A DNA stretch of 64,000 bases from Flavobacterium agri (GTDB taxonomy: Bacteria; Bacteroidota; Bacteroidia; Flavobacteriales; Flavobacteriaceae). A program made the translations under genes and the position numbers. Under the pieces are notes generated by a model. The model was not told the DNA's origin and did no database searches. It saw only the letters and a list, made by a program, of their open reading frames with translations. Below are positions 27,381 through 36,912 of this stretch, in pieces (the stretch's first letter is position 1; each line of letters starts with the position of its first letter). The DNA is taken from assembly GCF_013401995.1 (NCBI RefSeq), contig NZ_JACBJI010000004.1:364491-428490 (forward strand), in the 5' to 3' direction.

Positions 27381-27962
27381 ATGATTGCGCATATTCAGGG
27401 CAGATTGGTCGAAAAAACACCTACCGAAGTAGTCATCGACTGCAATGGTGTCGGGTACCAAATCCATATTTCACTTCACACGTATTCGCTGCTTCCGGCA
27501 TCCGAAAATGTAAGACTTTACACGTATCTTCAAATCAAGGAAGATGCCCATACATTGTTTGGTTTCGTAGAGAAATCGGAACGTGAGATTTTCAAGCTTT
27601 TGTTGTCTGTTTCGGGCATTGGCGCGGGAATAGCGCGCATGATGTTGTCGTCTTTGGATCCTAAACAAATCATCCAGGCGTTGGCTTCGGGCGATGTGGG
27701 AACCATACAATCCATCAAAGGAATCGGAGGCAAAACCGCACAGCGCGCGATACTTGACCTCAAGGACAAAGTGTTAAAAGTGTACGATTTGGATGAAGTT
27801 TCAGTTTCGGCAAACAATACAAATCGGGAAGAGGCGTTATCTGCTTTGGAGGTGCTGGGCTTTAACAAAAAATTATCTGAAAAAGCCGTCGATAAAGTCG
27901 TTAAGGAAAATCCGGGAGCCACGGTAGAGGCCATCATCAAATCAGCGCTTAAAAACTTATAG
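27381..27962 (+). CDS. ruvA: Holliday junction branch migration complex subunit RuvA
   Basis: RuvA (193 residues from the ATG at 27381) binds the four-way junction as a tetramer and loads RuvB. Domain I is an OB fold (MIAHIQGRLVEKTPTEVVID). Domain II has two helix-hairpin-helix motifs (LLLSVSGIGAGIARMML and IQSIKGIGGKTAQRAILDLK). Domain III is the small RuvB-contacting helical bundle (about 145-193). The in-frame TTG just before it is not needed. The sprA start lies 4 bases after the stop, a ruvA-sprA link that recurs in flavobacteria. Confidence 0.97.
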   Translation: MIAHIQGRLVEKTPTEVVIDCNGVGYQIHISLHTYSLLPASENVRLYTYLQIKEDAHTLFGFVEKSEREIFKLLLSVSGIGAGIARMMLSSLDPKQIIQALASGDVGTIQSIKGIGGKTAQRAILDLKDKVLKVYDLDEVSVSANNTNREEALSALEVLGFNKKLSEKAVDKVVKENPGATVEAIIKSALKNL

Positions 27963-27966
27963 GAGT

Positions 27967-30900
27967 TTGAAAACAGATTACAACCGAACCAAGATACATT
28001 TCCCAAAAATCCTGTTTTTCTGCTTTATGCTGGCGGGTTTTTCCGTTCAGGCACAGGTAGACGAAGAAGACGATACGCCACAGGATACCATCGGGTACAA
28101 CCAAGGGAACATGCAACTCCCGAACCCGCCGAGCATCGTGGATGCCTATACTTACGATCCGGTGACCAATCGCTACGTGTACACGAGCAAGGTCGATGAT
28201 TTCAATATCAATTATCCGATCATTTTAACGCCGGAAGAATACCAGGAATTGGTACAACGCGAGCGCATGCGTGCCTATTTCAAGGAAAAGTCGGATGCGA
28301 TCGACGGCAAGAACGAAGAGGCCAAGAAAGACCTTTTGCCGCGTTATTACGTGAATTCGGGCTTTTTCGAGACGATTTTCGGAAGCAATACCATAGACGT
28401 GAAACCCACAGGATCCGTAGAAATGGATCTCGGCGTGCGCTACACCAAAACCGACAACCCGTCTTTATCGCCAAGGAACCGCAGCAGCACGACATTCGAT
28501 TTCGACCAACGCATCAGCATGAGCTTGATGGGGAAAGTCGGGACGCGCCTGAACGTGACCGCGAATTACGATACAGAATCGACGTTCGCGTTCCAAAACC
28601 TGATCAAGCTTGAGTATACGCCGACCGAGGACGACATCATCCAAAAGATCGAGGTCGGTAACGTGAGCATGCCGCTCAACAGCACGTTGATCCGTGGCGC
28701 GCAAAGCCTTTTCGGTGTGAAAACACAGTTGCAATTTGGCAAGACGACGTTTACGGGTGTTTTCTCGGAACAGAAATCACAGACCAAAACCGTATCGGCA
28801 CAAGGCGGCGGAACGATTCAGGATTTCGAATTGTTCGCGCTCGATTACGACAACGACCGTCACTATTTCCTTTCGCAATATTTCCGCGACCGATATGACG
28901 ATGCGATGAAAGCCTATCCGCTTATCGATTCGCGCGTCCAGATCACGCGTATCGAGGTTTGGGTCACGAACAGGCAGAACCGCGTCAACACAACCAACAA
29001 CAACATGCGGAACATCATCGCGTTGCAGGATTTGGGTGAATCGAGATTATCCGGGGAAGCCGATGCCGATGTGGTGGCGATCCAAAACCCACCTGTCGGG
29101 TTCTTCAACCAATTCACGCCTCCTAATGGTGGCGCGATTACCGATACCGATCTTCCGCCCGATAACCGAAACAACGATTACGATCCTGAACTCATAGGCG
29201 CAGGCGGTTTGCTAAACGCCAACATCCGTGAAATCGTAACGGCTTCTACAGGGTTCAATAACGCGACTCCTGTTAGCGAAGGGCGCGATTATTCGAAGTT
29301 GGAGAACGCGCGAAAATTGACTTCGACGGAATTTACGTACCATCCGCAACTCGGTTACATCTCGCTTCAGCAGAAATTGACGAACGACGAGGTGTTGGGT
29401 GTGGCTTTCCAGTATACGATCGGGGGCGAAGTGTTCCAGGTCGGGGAATTCGGAACTGATGGAGTAGAGGCCACGAGTGCGACTACCGATCCGAACACGG
29501 GAGAGACGTCATCGGTTTCCACACAAAGCCTTATCGTGAAGATGCTTCGCAGTAGCTTGACGAATGTAAACCTTCCGGTTTGGGATTTGATGATGAAGAA
29601 CATCTACCAGATTCCGGGTGCTTTCCAGCTCGAGCAGGAAGATTTCAGGTTCAACATCTTGTATACCGACCCGTCTCCGCTGAATTACATCACTCCGGTT
29701 CCGGGAACGCCATTCCCAGCCGATCCGCCTGTAGCCGAAACCCCGCTTTTGAAGGTTTTCAACCTCGACCGATTGAACTACAACAACGATCCGCAGGTCG
29801 GGGGAGACGGTTTCTTCGATTATTATCCGGGGCTTACCGTAGATCAGCAATACGGACGTATCATCTTCAGTACTGTCGAGCCTTTCGGGGAATTGCTTTT
29901 CGAGAAATTAAGGACGGCTCCGACCCAAAATTACGACGGTAGCCAGGCTTCACTTACAGATTACAACGACAACCAGCGAAAATACGTTTTCAAACGGATG
30001 TACAAGGACACGCAGGCTCAGGCTTTGCAGGAATCCGAAAAGAACAAATTCCAGCTCAAAGGACGTTTCAAGTCTACGGGTGGCGACGGAATACCTATCG
30101 GTGCGTATAACGTACCACAAGGTTCGGTCGTGGTAACCGCCGGCGGGCGCGTGCTTGTGGAAGGCGTCGATTATTCGGTGAATTACCAATTGGGACGCGT
30201 GCAGATACTCGATCCTTCGCTCCAGAATACGCCGATTGAGGTTTCGGTAGAAAACAATTCGGTATTCGGACAACAGACGCGTCGTTTTTGGGGTGTCAAC
30301 GTCGAGCACAAATTCTCTGATAAAGTCGTGCTCAACGCGACCATGCTCCGCTTGACTGAAAGACCGTTCACCCAAAAGTCGAATTACGGGCAGGAATCGG
30401 TAAACAATACGATTTTCGGAGTCGGCGGACAGTATTCGTCCGAACTTCCGTTCCTGACGCGCTGGGTGAACAAATTGCCGAATATCGATACGGACGTACC
30501 GTCTAACATCTCGGTTCGCGGTGAAGTAGCGTTCCTGAAACCCGATACGCCTAAAGCCGACCGCTTCGAAGGAGAATCGACCATTTACGTCGACGATTTC
30601 GAGGGCTCGCAAACGACAATCGACTTAAGAGGTGCGCTTTCGTGGTTCCTTTCGTCAACTCCGGAAAGAAATGCCGATAGCCAATACGATTTCAACGGTT
30701 CTTCACTCAATTTGGATTACGGCTACAGAAGGGCGAAAATGTCGTGGTATTCGATAGATCCCATATTTTATGCACAACGTCCGGGAGGCGTATCGGTACA
30801 AGACATCAGCTACAATTCGACGCGTCGTATCTACAGCGAGGAATTGTATCCGAACGTAGACATCGCCGTCGGACAAAGTACAGTCGTCAATACGCTCGAC

Positions 30901-33900
30901 TTGACCTATTATCCGCAAGAACGCGGTCCTTACAACTTCAATCCGGCTGCGGCCGCAGATGGCACGTTGCCCGATCCTCGCGAGAATTTCGGAGGTATCA
31001 TGCGTGCCTTGAACTCTACGAATTTCGAACAAGGTAACGTCGAATACATCCAGTTCTGGATGCTCGATCCTTACTATGATCCAGGTAACCCGACTGCGGC
31101 GACTCCAAGTGACAATAACGGATCGCTTTACATCAACCTGGGTTCGATTTCGGAAGATATCCTCAAGGACGGGCGCAAACAATTCGAGAACGGTCTCGGA
31201 CCAGGACAGGTTTTGGTACCTACGATTTGGGGTAATGTTCCGGGTTCGCAATCGTTGATCTATGCGTATGACGCCGACGGAAGCAATCGTGCGGCACAAG
31301 ATATCGGTCTCGACGGTTTGAGCGATGCCGAAGAAGCGACGAAGTTCCCGGCTTTTGCAGGTCTTGCCGATCCGTCGGGCGATAATTACCGCTATTACCT
31401 CAATGCGCAAGGAAACGTGCTCGAACGTTATCGCGACTACAACGGTACGCAAGGCAACTCGCCTGTAGATGTTTCGGACACAAACCGCGGATCGACGACT
31501 TTGCCCGATATCGACGACATCAACCGCGACAACACGATGAATACGATCAATGCGTATTACGAGTACCGCATCCCGTTGACGAACAACATGCAAATTGGCG
31601 CCGCCAACCCATATTTGGTCGATATCCGTACCACTCCGGCTTCTCAATTGCCGTCGGGCGCGAACAGTACCGAGGCACGTTGGTTGTTGTTCAAGATTCC
31701 GGTCGACCAGTTCGAGAACAATATCGGTGACCTTGCCGATTTCAAGACGATCCAGTTCATGCGTTTGTTCCTTACCGATTTCAAGGATCCGGTGACGCTT
31801 CGTTTCGGAGCCCTCGATTTGGTAAGAGGCGAATGGAGAAGATACACGAGTTCGCTCGAAGCCTCCGATCCTACCGTGACCGACGACGATACGAATTTCG
31901 ACGTGCAGGCGCTCAACATCCAGGAAAATACCACGCGTTGTCCGGTGAACTACGTTTCACCTCCGGGAGTAAGTCGCGAGCAAATGTTCCAGAATCAAAC
32001 CGTCATCAACCAAAACGAACAGTCTTTGGCTTTGAATATAGACGGAGCAGGCGGACTAGAGCCAGGAATCAATGAGTCTACCGGAGACGCACGTGCGGTT
32101 TTCAAGAATGTGAGCGTCGACATGCGACAATTCAAGAAACTCAAAATGTTCCTTCACGCCGAGTCTTTGGCTTCCGACAGCGAAGCGGAAAAACTCAAGG
32201 ACAACGAGATGATCGCATTCATCCGATTCGGTAACGACTTTACGCAGAATTATTACGAGGTGCAGATCCCGCTAAAAGTCACGCCTTATACGTATACACC
32301 GGGAGCGGGAACGTGTACGCCGATAGCCGAAGACATCGTGTGGCCAGAAGCCAACGAAATGGACCTTTCGCTCGATTTGCTTACCAAACTCAAGATCATG
32401 GCGCTTAATAATACGGCGCCTGCACCAGATGAAAACGGGGTGCGCTTTATAAACGAAGGTGAACTCAACGCAGCCTTGGCCGGACGTGAAAACGAATTAC
32501 GCATCGGTATCAAGGGTAATCCGAACTTTGGTTTGGTGCGTACGCTTATGATCGGTATCAAGAACAACACAAGGGCGCCGCTGATTCCGACAACGGGAGC
32601 GACTGCGTCTAACAGGGTAATCAGAGGAGAGGTTTGGTTCAACGAATTGCGTTTGGCCGATATGGACAACCAAGGCGGTTGGGCTGGAGTGCTTAACGTA
32701 GACTCGAACATAGCCGATTTCGCGACGATTTCTGCAGTCGGACGCATGAGCACGATCGGTTTCGGATCGCTCGAGCAAGGCCCGAACGAACGCAGCCGTG
32801 AAGACCAGACGCAATATAATGTCGTGACGAACGTGAACGTAGGGAAATTGCTTCCGAAGAAATGGGGCGTGAACCTTCCGTTCAACTATGCTGTGGGAGA
32901 GGAAATCATCACGCCTCAATACGATCCGTTCTATCAGGATATCAAACTCGACCAATTGCTCGACAATACGCCCGACGCGAACGAACGCGAGAACATCGAG
33001 AACCGTGCGATCGATTATACCAAACGCACGAGCATCAACTTTATCGGCGTGCGTAAAGAAAGAGCGCCAGAGAAAAAAGCGCGCATTTGGGATCCTGAAA
33101 ACCTTACGTTGTCGTATTCGTACAACGAGGTCAATCGCCACAATTACGAAATCGAAAGCTATATCGACCAACAGGTCAGCACCACGGCCGATTATGCGTA
33201 CAGTTTCCAAAGCAAGCCGATAGAACCGTTCAAAAAAGTCAAGTATTTCAAGAAATCGGATTATTGGAAGTTACTCAGCGACTTCAATTTCAATTACGTA
33301 CCATCGAACATCACGTTCAATACGAACATCATCCGCCAGTACAACAAGCAGCAATTCCGTCAGGTAGATGTGGAAGGCATCCCGATCGATGCGCTTTACC
33401 AACGCAATTACCTGTTCAATTACCAATACGGGTTCAACTTCCCGCTTACGAAGGCGCTCAAGATCAATTACAATGTGACTTCGAGCCATATCGTGCGCAA
33501 CTATATGAACGATGAAGGCGTGCCCGACAACACGATTACCGTTTGGGACGATTTCTTCGACGTGGGTATTCCGAACCAACATTCGCAACAATTGGTCGTG
33601 AATTACGATTTGCCGATCAACAAGATCCCGGCGTTGAGTTTCATCAAGTCGACGTATTCGTATACGGGCGATTACAGCTGGCAGCGTGCTTCTTTGGCGT
33701 TGTCCGAAGTGGATGGCTACAGCCTAGGAAACACGATCCAGAACGCGGCTTCGCACAAATTGAACACGTCTTTGAACATGGATTTGTTCTACAAGTACAT
33801 CGGATTGGGTAAAAAGACCCCGAAAGCGCCTGCAAAACCTGCCGGTCCGCCTAAACCTGGAGAGAAAATCACGAATACTGCACAACCTGCGCAAGCCGGA

Positions 33901-35295
33901 CGAGGCGTGTTCCTCGACGGATTGATCGGAGTACTCACGAGTGTCAAGAACATCCAGGTCAACTATACCGACAACCGCGGAACTGTATTGCCGGGTTACT
34001 TGCCAGGACTCGGATTCTTCGGAACTTCGAAACCGACGCTTGGTTTTGTATTCGGTTCCCAGGACGATGTGCGTTATGAAGCGGCTAAACAAGGTTGGTT
34101 GACGCAATATCCGGAGTTCAACCAGAACTACACCGAAGTCGTGAACAAGACGCTCGACTTTACGGCTAACGTCGATTTGTTCCCCGATTTGAAGATCGAC
34201 CTGACCGCGAACCGCACGTATGCCGAGAATTATTCGGAACAATACGACGTAAGCGACGAAGGCGGGACATTGCAATACAACTCGCGTTCTCCTTACAACT
34301 ACGGAAATTTCTCGATTTCTACGGTGATGCTTAAGACGTCGTTCAAGAAAAGCGACGAGAATTTCTCTTCGGCTTTCCAGGATTTCCGCGAAAACCGAAT
34401 CATTATCGCGAACCGTTTGGCAACGTCGTTTTACGGCACGACATCGTTCCCGACCAACCCGACCGATGGTTTCCCTGTAGGATTCGGAAAGAACAGCCAA
34501 GCGGTATTGCTGCCGGCTTTCCTTGCTGCCTATACAGGTTTCGGAATCGGTAACAGCGGATATGGTGAAGCGGCGAAAGACATTTCGTTGAGTTCGTTCC
34601 GAGACATCCCGATCCCGAACTGGACAATCAAATATAACGGTTTGATGCGCTATAAATTCTTCAGGGACAAGTTCAAGCGTTTCTCGTTGCAGTCGAATTA
34701 CCGCGCTTCGTATACGATCAACTCGTTCCGTTCGAATTTCGAGTACGATCCGGTGAACAACCCGACCGATCTTTCGGGCAACTTCCAGAACAAGACGATC
34801 ATCTCGAACGTGAACCTGGTCGAGCAGTTCAATCCGCTTATGCGCGTCGATTTCGAGATGAAGAACGCGTTCAAGTTCCTCGCTGAGATGAAGAAAGACC
34901 GCGCGCTGTCCATGAGCTTCGACAACAACTTGCTTACCGAAGTCATCGGTCAGGAATATGTGGTCGGAATCGGATACCGTTTCAAGGACGTGATCTTCTC
35001 GACGCGTCTGGCCGACAATCCGCAAGGCATCATCAAGAGCGACATCAACCTCAAGATCGATGCGTCGTACCGAAACAACAAGACGATCGTGCGCAACCTC
35101 GATTACGACAACAACCAACTTGGAGGCGGACAAAACATCTGGTCGGCGAAATTGACGGCCGATTACGCGTTCAGCAAAAACCTCACATTGATTTTCTATT
35201 ACGACCACCAATTCTCGAAAGCGGTGATTTCGACTTCGTATCCGATGACGAACATCCGCGGCGGATTCACGTTGCGATATAATTTCGGTAATTAA
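27967..35295 (+). CDS. sprA: Gliding motility / type IX secretion outer-membrane translocon protein SprA, TTG start
   Basis: SprA (2442 residues) forms the very large beta-barrel channel through which type IX substrates cross the outer membrane, and is needed for gliding in F. johnsoniae. The start must be the TTG at 27967: the signal peptide (KILFFCFMLAGFSVQAQ, ending about residue 30) lies directly after it and the first in-frame ATG falls inside that peptide. The rest is a long series of barrel strands and Asn/Gln/Tyr-rich extracellular loops, including a Pro/Ala-rich cytoplasmic-like linker near 1950-1985. Length matches known SprA (about 2400). Neighbours ruvA, gcvH and remB fit the F. 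johnsoniae locus as I recall it. Confidence 0.96.
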   Translation: MKTDYNRTKIHFPKILFFCFMLAGFSVQAQVDEEDDTPQDTIGYNQGNMQLPNPPSIVDAYTYDPVTNRYVYTSKVDDFNINYPIILTPEEYQELVQRERMRAYFKEKSDAIDGKNEEAKKDLLPRYYVNSGFFETIFGSNTIDVKPTGSVEMDLGVRYTKTDNPSLSPRNRSSTTFDFDQRISMSLMGKVGTRLNVTANYDTESTFAFQNLIKLEYTPTEDDIIQKIEVGNVSMPLNSTLIRGAQSLFGVKTQLQFGKTTFTGVFSEQKSQTKTVSAQGGGTIQDFELFALDYDNDRHYFLSQYFRDRYDDAMKAYPLIDSRVQITRIEVWVTNRQNRVNTTNNNMRNIIALQDLGESRLSGEADADVVAIQNPPVGFFNQFTPPNGGAITDTDLPPDNRNNDYDPELIGAGGLLNANIREIVTASTGFNNATPVSEGRDYSKLENARKLTSTEFTYHPQLGYISLQQKLTNDEVLGVAFQYTIGGEVFQVGEFGTDGVEATSATTDPNTGETSSVSTQSLIVKMLRSSLTNVNLPVWDLMMKNIYQIPGAFQLEQEDFRFNILYTDPSPLNYITPVPGTPFPADPPVAETPLLKVFNLDRLNYNNDPQVGGDGFFDYYPGLTVDQQYGRIIFSTVEPFGELLFEKLRTAPTQNYDGSQASLTDYNDNQRKYVFKRMYKDTQAQALQESEKNKFQLKGRFKSTGGDGIPIGAYNVPQGSVVVTAGGRVLVEGVDYSVNYQLGRVQILDPSLQNTPIEVSVENNSVFGQQTRRFWGVNVEHKFSDKVVLNATMLRLTERPFTQKSNYGQESVNNTIFGVGGQYSSELPFLTRWVNKLPNIDTDVPSNISVRGEVAFLKPDTPKADRFEGESTIYVDDFEGSQTTIDLRGALSWFLSSTPERNADSQYDFNGSSLNLDYGYRRAKMSWYSIDPIFYAQRPGGVSVQDISYNSTRRIYSEELYPNVDIAVGQSTVVNTLDLTYYPQERGPYNFNPAAAADGTLPDPRENFGGIMRALNSTNFEQGNVEYIQFWMLDPYYDPGNPTAATPSDNNGSLYINLGSISEDILKDGRKQFENGLGPGQVLVPTIWGNVPGSQSLIYAYDADGSNRAAQDIGLDGLSDAEEATKFPAFAGLADPSGDNYRYYLNAQGNVLERYRDYNGTQGNSPVDVSDTNRGSTTLPDIDDINRDNTMNTINAYYEYRIPLTNNMQIGAANPYLVDIRTTPASQLPSGANSTEARWLLFKIPVDQFENNIGDLADFKTIQFMRLFLTDFKDPVTLRFGALDLVRGEWRRYTSSLEASDPTVTDDDTNFDVQALNIQENTTRCPVNYVSPPGVSREQMFQNQTVINQNEQSLALNIDGAGGLEPGINESTGDARAVFKNVSVDMRQFKKLKMFLHAESLASDSEAEKLKDNEMIAFIRFGNDFTQNYYEVQIPLKVTPYTYTPGAGTCTPIAEDIVWPEANEMDLSLDLLTKLKIMALNNTAPAPDENGVRFINEGELNAALAGRENELRIGIKGNPNFGLVRTLMIGIKNNTRAPLIPTTGATASNRVIRGEVWFNELRLADMDNQGGWAGVLNVDSNIADFATISAVGRMSTIGFGSLEQGPNERSREDQTQYNVVTNVNVGKLLPKKWGVNLPFNYAVGEEIITPQYDPFYQDIKLDQLLDNTPDANERENIENRAIDYTKRTSINFIGVRKERAPEKKARIWDPENLTLSYSYNEVNRHNYEIESYIDQQVSTTADYAYSFQSKPIEPFKKVKYFKKSDYWKLLSDFNFNYVPSNITFNTNIIRQYNKQQFRQVDVEGIPIDALYQRNYLFNYQYGFNFPLTKALKINYNVTSSHIVRNYMNDEGVPDNTITVWDDFFDVGIPNQHSQQLVVNYDLPINKIPALSFIKSTYSYTGDYSWQRASLALSEVDGYSLGNTIQNAASHKLNTSLNMDLFYKYIGLGKKTPKAPAKPAGPPKPGEKITNTAQPAQAGRGVFLDGLIGVLTSVKNIQVNYTDNRGTVLPGYLPGLGFFGTSKPTLGFVFGSQDDVRYEAAKQGWLTQYPEFNQNYTEVVNKTLDFTANVDLFPDLKIDLTANRTYAENYSEQYDVSDEGGTLQYNSRSPYNYGNFSISTVMLKTSFKKSDENFSSAFQDFRENRIIIANRLATSFYGTTSFPTNPTDGFPVGFGKNSQAVLLPAFLAAYTGFGIGNSGYGEAAKDISLSSFRDIPIPNWTIKYNGLMRYKFFRDKFKRFSLQSNYRASYTINSFRSNFEYDPVNNPTDLSGNFQNKTIISNVNLVEQFNPLMRVDFEMKNAFKFLAEMKKDRALSMSFDNNLLTEVIGQEYVVGIGYRFKDVIFSTRLADNPQGIIKSDINLKIDASYRNNKTIVRNLDYDNNQLGGGQNIWSAKLTADYAFSKNLTLIFYYDHQFSKAVISTSYPMTNIRGGFTLRYNFGN

Positions 35296-35331
35296 GGGCG
35301 CGAAAGATTTTAAATCCCGCATCTAAAATTT

Positions 35332-35339
35332 TACATTTG
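35332..35339 (+). promoter_or_regulatory. -7 box of gcvH
   Basis: TACATTTG, a consensus match, lies 28 bases before the gcvH ATG in the 72-base gap after sprA. The gap is too short for a glycine riboswitch. Confidence 0.6.
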
Positions 35340-35367
35340 CGGTACAAACCAAAAAATACGACACATC

Positions 35368-35748
35368 ATGAACATTCCAGCCGATTTGAAATACACCAAA
35401 GAGCACGAGTGGATTCGCCTTGAAGGTGATATCGCAACCGTTGGCATCACCGATTTCGCCCAAAAAGAATTGGGAGATATCGTATACGTTGAAGTAGATA
35501 CGCTCGACCAAACCTTAGACAAAGACGAAGTTTTCGGTACAGTGGAAGCCGTTAAGACCGTTTCAGATCTTTTCTTGCCATTGGCTGGCGAAATCGTCGA
35601 ATTCAACGAAGAATTGGAAACGAACCCAGAGGCGGTCAACGCCGATCCTTACGGAAAAGGTTGGATGATCAAAGTGAAAGTTGCCGATGTAGCCGATTTC
35701 GATTCTTTGCTTTCGGCCGACGACTATAAAAACCTTGTGGGTGCTTAA
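35368..35748 (+). CDS. gcvH: Glycine cleavage system H protein
   Basis: GcvH (126 residues) carries the lipoyl arm that shuttles the methylamine group of glycine between the P and T proteins. The sequence is full length, with [20 protein letters not shown] at the N-terminus and lipoyl-lysine K63 in [13 protein letters not shown]. The other glycine cleavage genes are not in the window. The next gene starts inside its last codons. Confidence 0.97.
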   Translation: MNIPADLKYTKEHEWIRLEGDIATVGITDFAQKELGDIVYVEVDTLDQTLDKDEVFGTVEAVKTVSDLFLPLAGEIVEFNEELETNPEAVNADPYGKGWMIKVKVADVADFDSLLSADDYKNLVGA

Positions 35749-36130
35749 AAAGTTATGGCTTATTGCGGCTTCGGGCTGGACGCTTTCAATTGCGGTCCTT
35801 TGCCTGGTAAGCTTTACCGATTTGCCAACCGTAAGCGTTAGTGACATAGACAAATATGTCCATGCCACTTTCCATTTCATCTTTACTTTATTGTGGTATT
35901 TGTATTTGCGCACTGAAGACCGATCGGTCGGCAATGCGCAAATATTGTTTAAGATAGTCGCGTTTTCGCTTGTATTCGGAATCGCGATCGAACTGGCGCA
36001 AAGTCTGTTCACCAAGACGCGACAGGCCGATATAAAAGACGTCGCGGCGAATTTGACGGGTGCGCTTTTGGCTGCCGTTTGCCTTTTCGTCTATCGAAAA
36101 TGGATCAACAAACACAGTAATTCGGATTAA
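35741..36130 (+). CDS. VanZ-like small membrane protein
   Basis: The GTG at 35741 overlaps the gcvH end by 8 bases and gives 129 residues ([20 protein letters not shown]). Four hydrophobic segments are visible. VanZ-family features are the [17 protein letters not shown] segment near 40-56 and the acidic/Arg motif [20 protein letters not shown] near 92-111. The family includes VanZ of teicoplanin resistance, but chromosomal members have no proven role. An alternative TTG at 35735 adds two residues. Coupling to gcvH is by position only. A terminator follows. Confidence 0.85.
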   Translation: MLKKLWLIAASGWTLSIAVLCLVSFTDLPTVSVSDIDKYVHATFHFIFTLLWYLYLRTEDRSVGNAQILFKIVAFSLVFGIAIELAQSLFTKTRQADIKDVAANLTGALLAAVCLFVYRKWINKHSNSD

Positions 36131-36131
36131 C

Positions 36132-36158
36132 TCCCGCCGCCAAGCGGGATTTTTTTAC
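36132..36158 (+). terminator. Intrinsic terminator after the VanZ-like gene
   Basis: TCCCGC (36132-36137) and GCGGGA (36144-36149) pair around CGCCAA, followed by TTTTTTT. A -7-like box TACTTTTA (36156-36163) begins in the same T tract and could serve deoC, whose ATG is at 36168. Confidence 0.75.
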
Positions 36159-36167
36159 TTTTATCGC

Positions 36168-36911
36168 ATGGATGTCAGGCAATATCTCGATTCGACTTAT
36201 CTGAAAACCGCGGAACAAGCGGGCATTTCCGAACAAAAGAACACCGAAGTCGTGAAGCGGACGATACAGGAAGCCATAGATTTCGGTTTCAAGCTCGTCA
36301 TGATCCGTCCCGAGCATGTCGCTTTGGGTCGTGAGATGATCGACAAAACCGCATCGAAAGTTTTGGTTGGTACCGTAATCGATTTTCCGCTAGGCTTGTC
36401 ATCGACCGATAAGAAGCTTGCTGAAGCCGAAAAGGCAATTGCCGACGGAGCCGACGACCTCGATTTCGTGGTCAATTACGCAGCGTTCAAAAACGGCGAT
36501 GTCACATCCGTAAAGGAAGAAGTCCTAAAAGGAACGTCGCTCGGGCTTTCGCATCACAAAACCGTAAAATGGATCATAGAAGTCGCGGCTCTCGACGATT
36601 TACAGATTGCGAGACTTTCGGCTTTGATCAAAAATGTGGTGGTTTCGAATTTTAAGGAAGACCAATACGCGAACGTCTTCGTGAAATCGTCGACCGGATT
36701 TTACAAAACCGCAAACGGATTGCCAAACGGCGCCACCGTAGAAACAATTGTCATCATGCTTGAGAACGCTTGTCCGTTGCCTGTGAAAGCCGCGGGTGGA
36801 GTTCGCACTTTTGCCGAAGCTCAGGACATGATAAAACTTGGAGTGAAACGCATCGGAACTTCATCGGCCAAAGCCATAGCCGAAGGGAAAATTTCCGAAG
36901 CCGATTATTAA
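36168..36911 (+). CDS. deoC: Deoxyribose-phosphate aldolase
   Basis: DeoC (247 residues) cleaves 2-deoxyribose 5-phosphate to acetaldehyde and glyceraldehyde 3-phosphate in nucleoside catabolism. The TIM-barrel features are TVIDFPLGLSSTDKKLAEAE, the catalytic acidic motif GADDLDFVVNY (Asp near 99), and the Schiff-base lysine K173 in VFVKSSTGF. The position usually filled by Cys in the CxxP motif of strand 2 reads MIRP here. The start at 36168 follows the terminator directly and fits family length; a longer in-frame reading from 36060 would run through the VanZ gene and the hairpin. The next gene starts 1 base after the stop. Confidence 0.93.
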   Translation: MDVRQYLDSTYLKTAEQAGISEQKNTEVVKRTIQEAIDFGFKLVMIRPEHVALGREMIDKTASKVLVGTVIDFPLGLSSTDKKLAEAEKAIADGADDLDFVVNYAAFKNGDVTSVKEEVLKGTSLGLSHHKTVKWIIEVAALDDLQIARLSALIKNVVVSNFKEDQYANVFVKSSTGFYKTANGLPNGATVETIVIMLENACPLPVKAAGGVRTFAEAQDMIKLGVKRIGTSSAKAIAEGKISEADY

Positions 36912-36912
36912 A

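Noticed and set aside
33724..35322. A 532-codon minus-strand reading opposite the 3' part of sprA
   Set aside because: It is a shadow of sprA codon usage: Arg/Val/Asp-rich, with no signal, domain or promoter, and it lies fully inside a certain gene.
35296..35367. Glycine riboswitch ahead of gcvH
   Set aside because: The gap is only 72 bases and contains an ordinary promoter; no tandem aptamer could fit.
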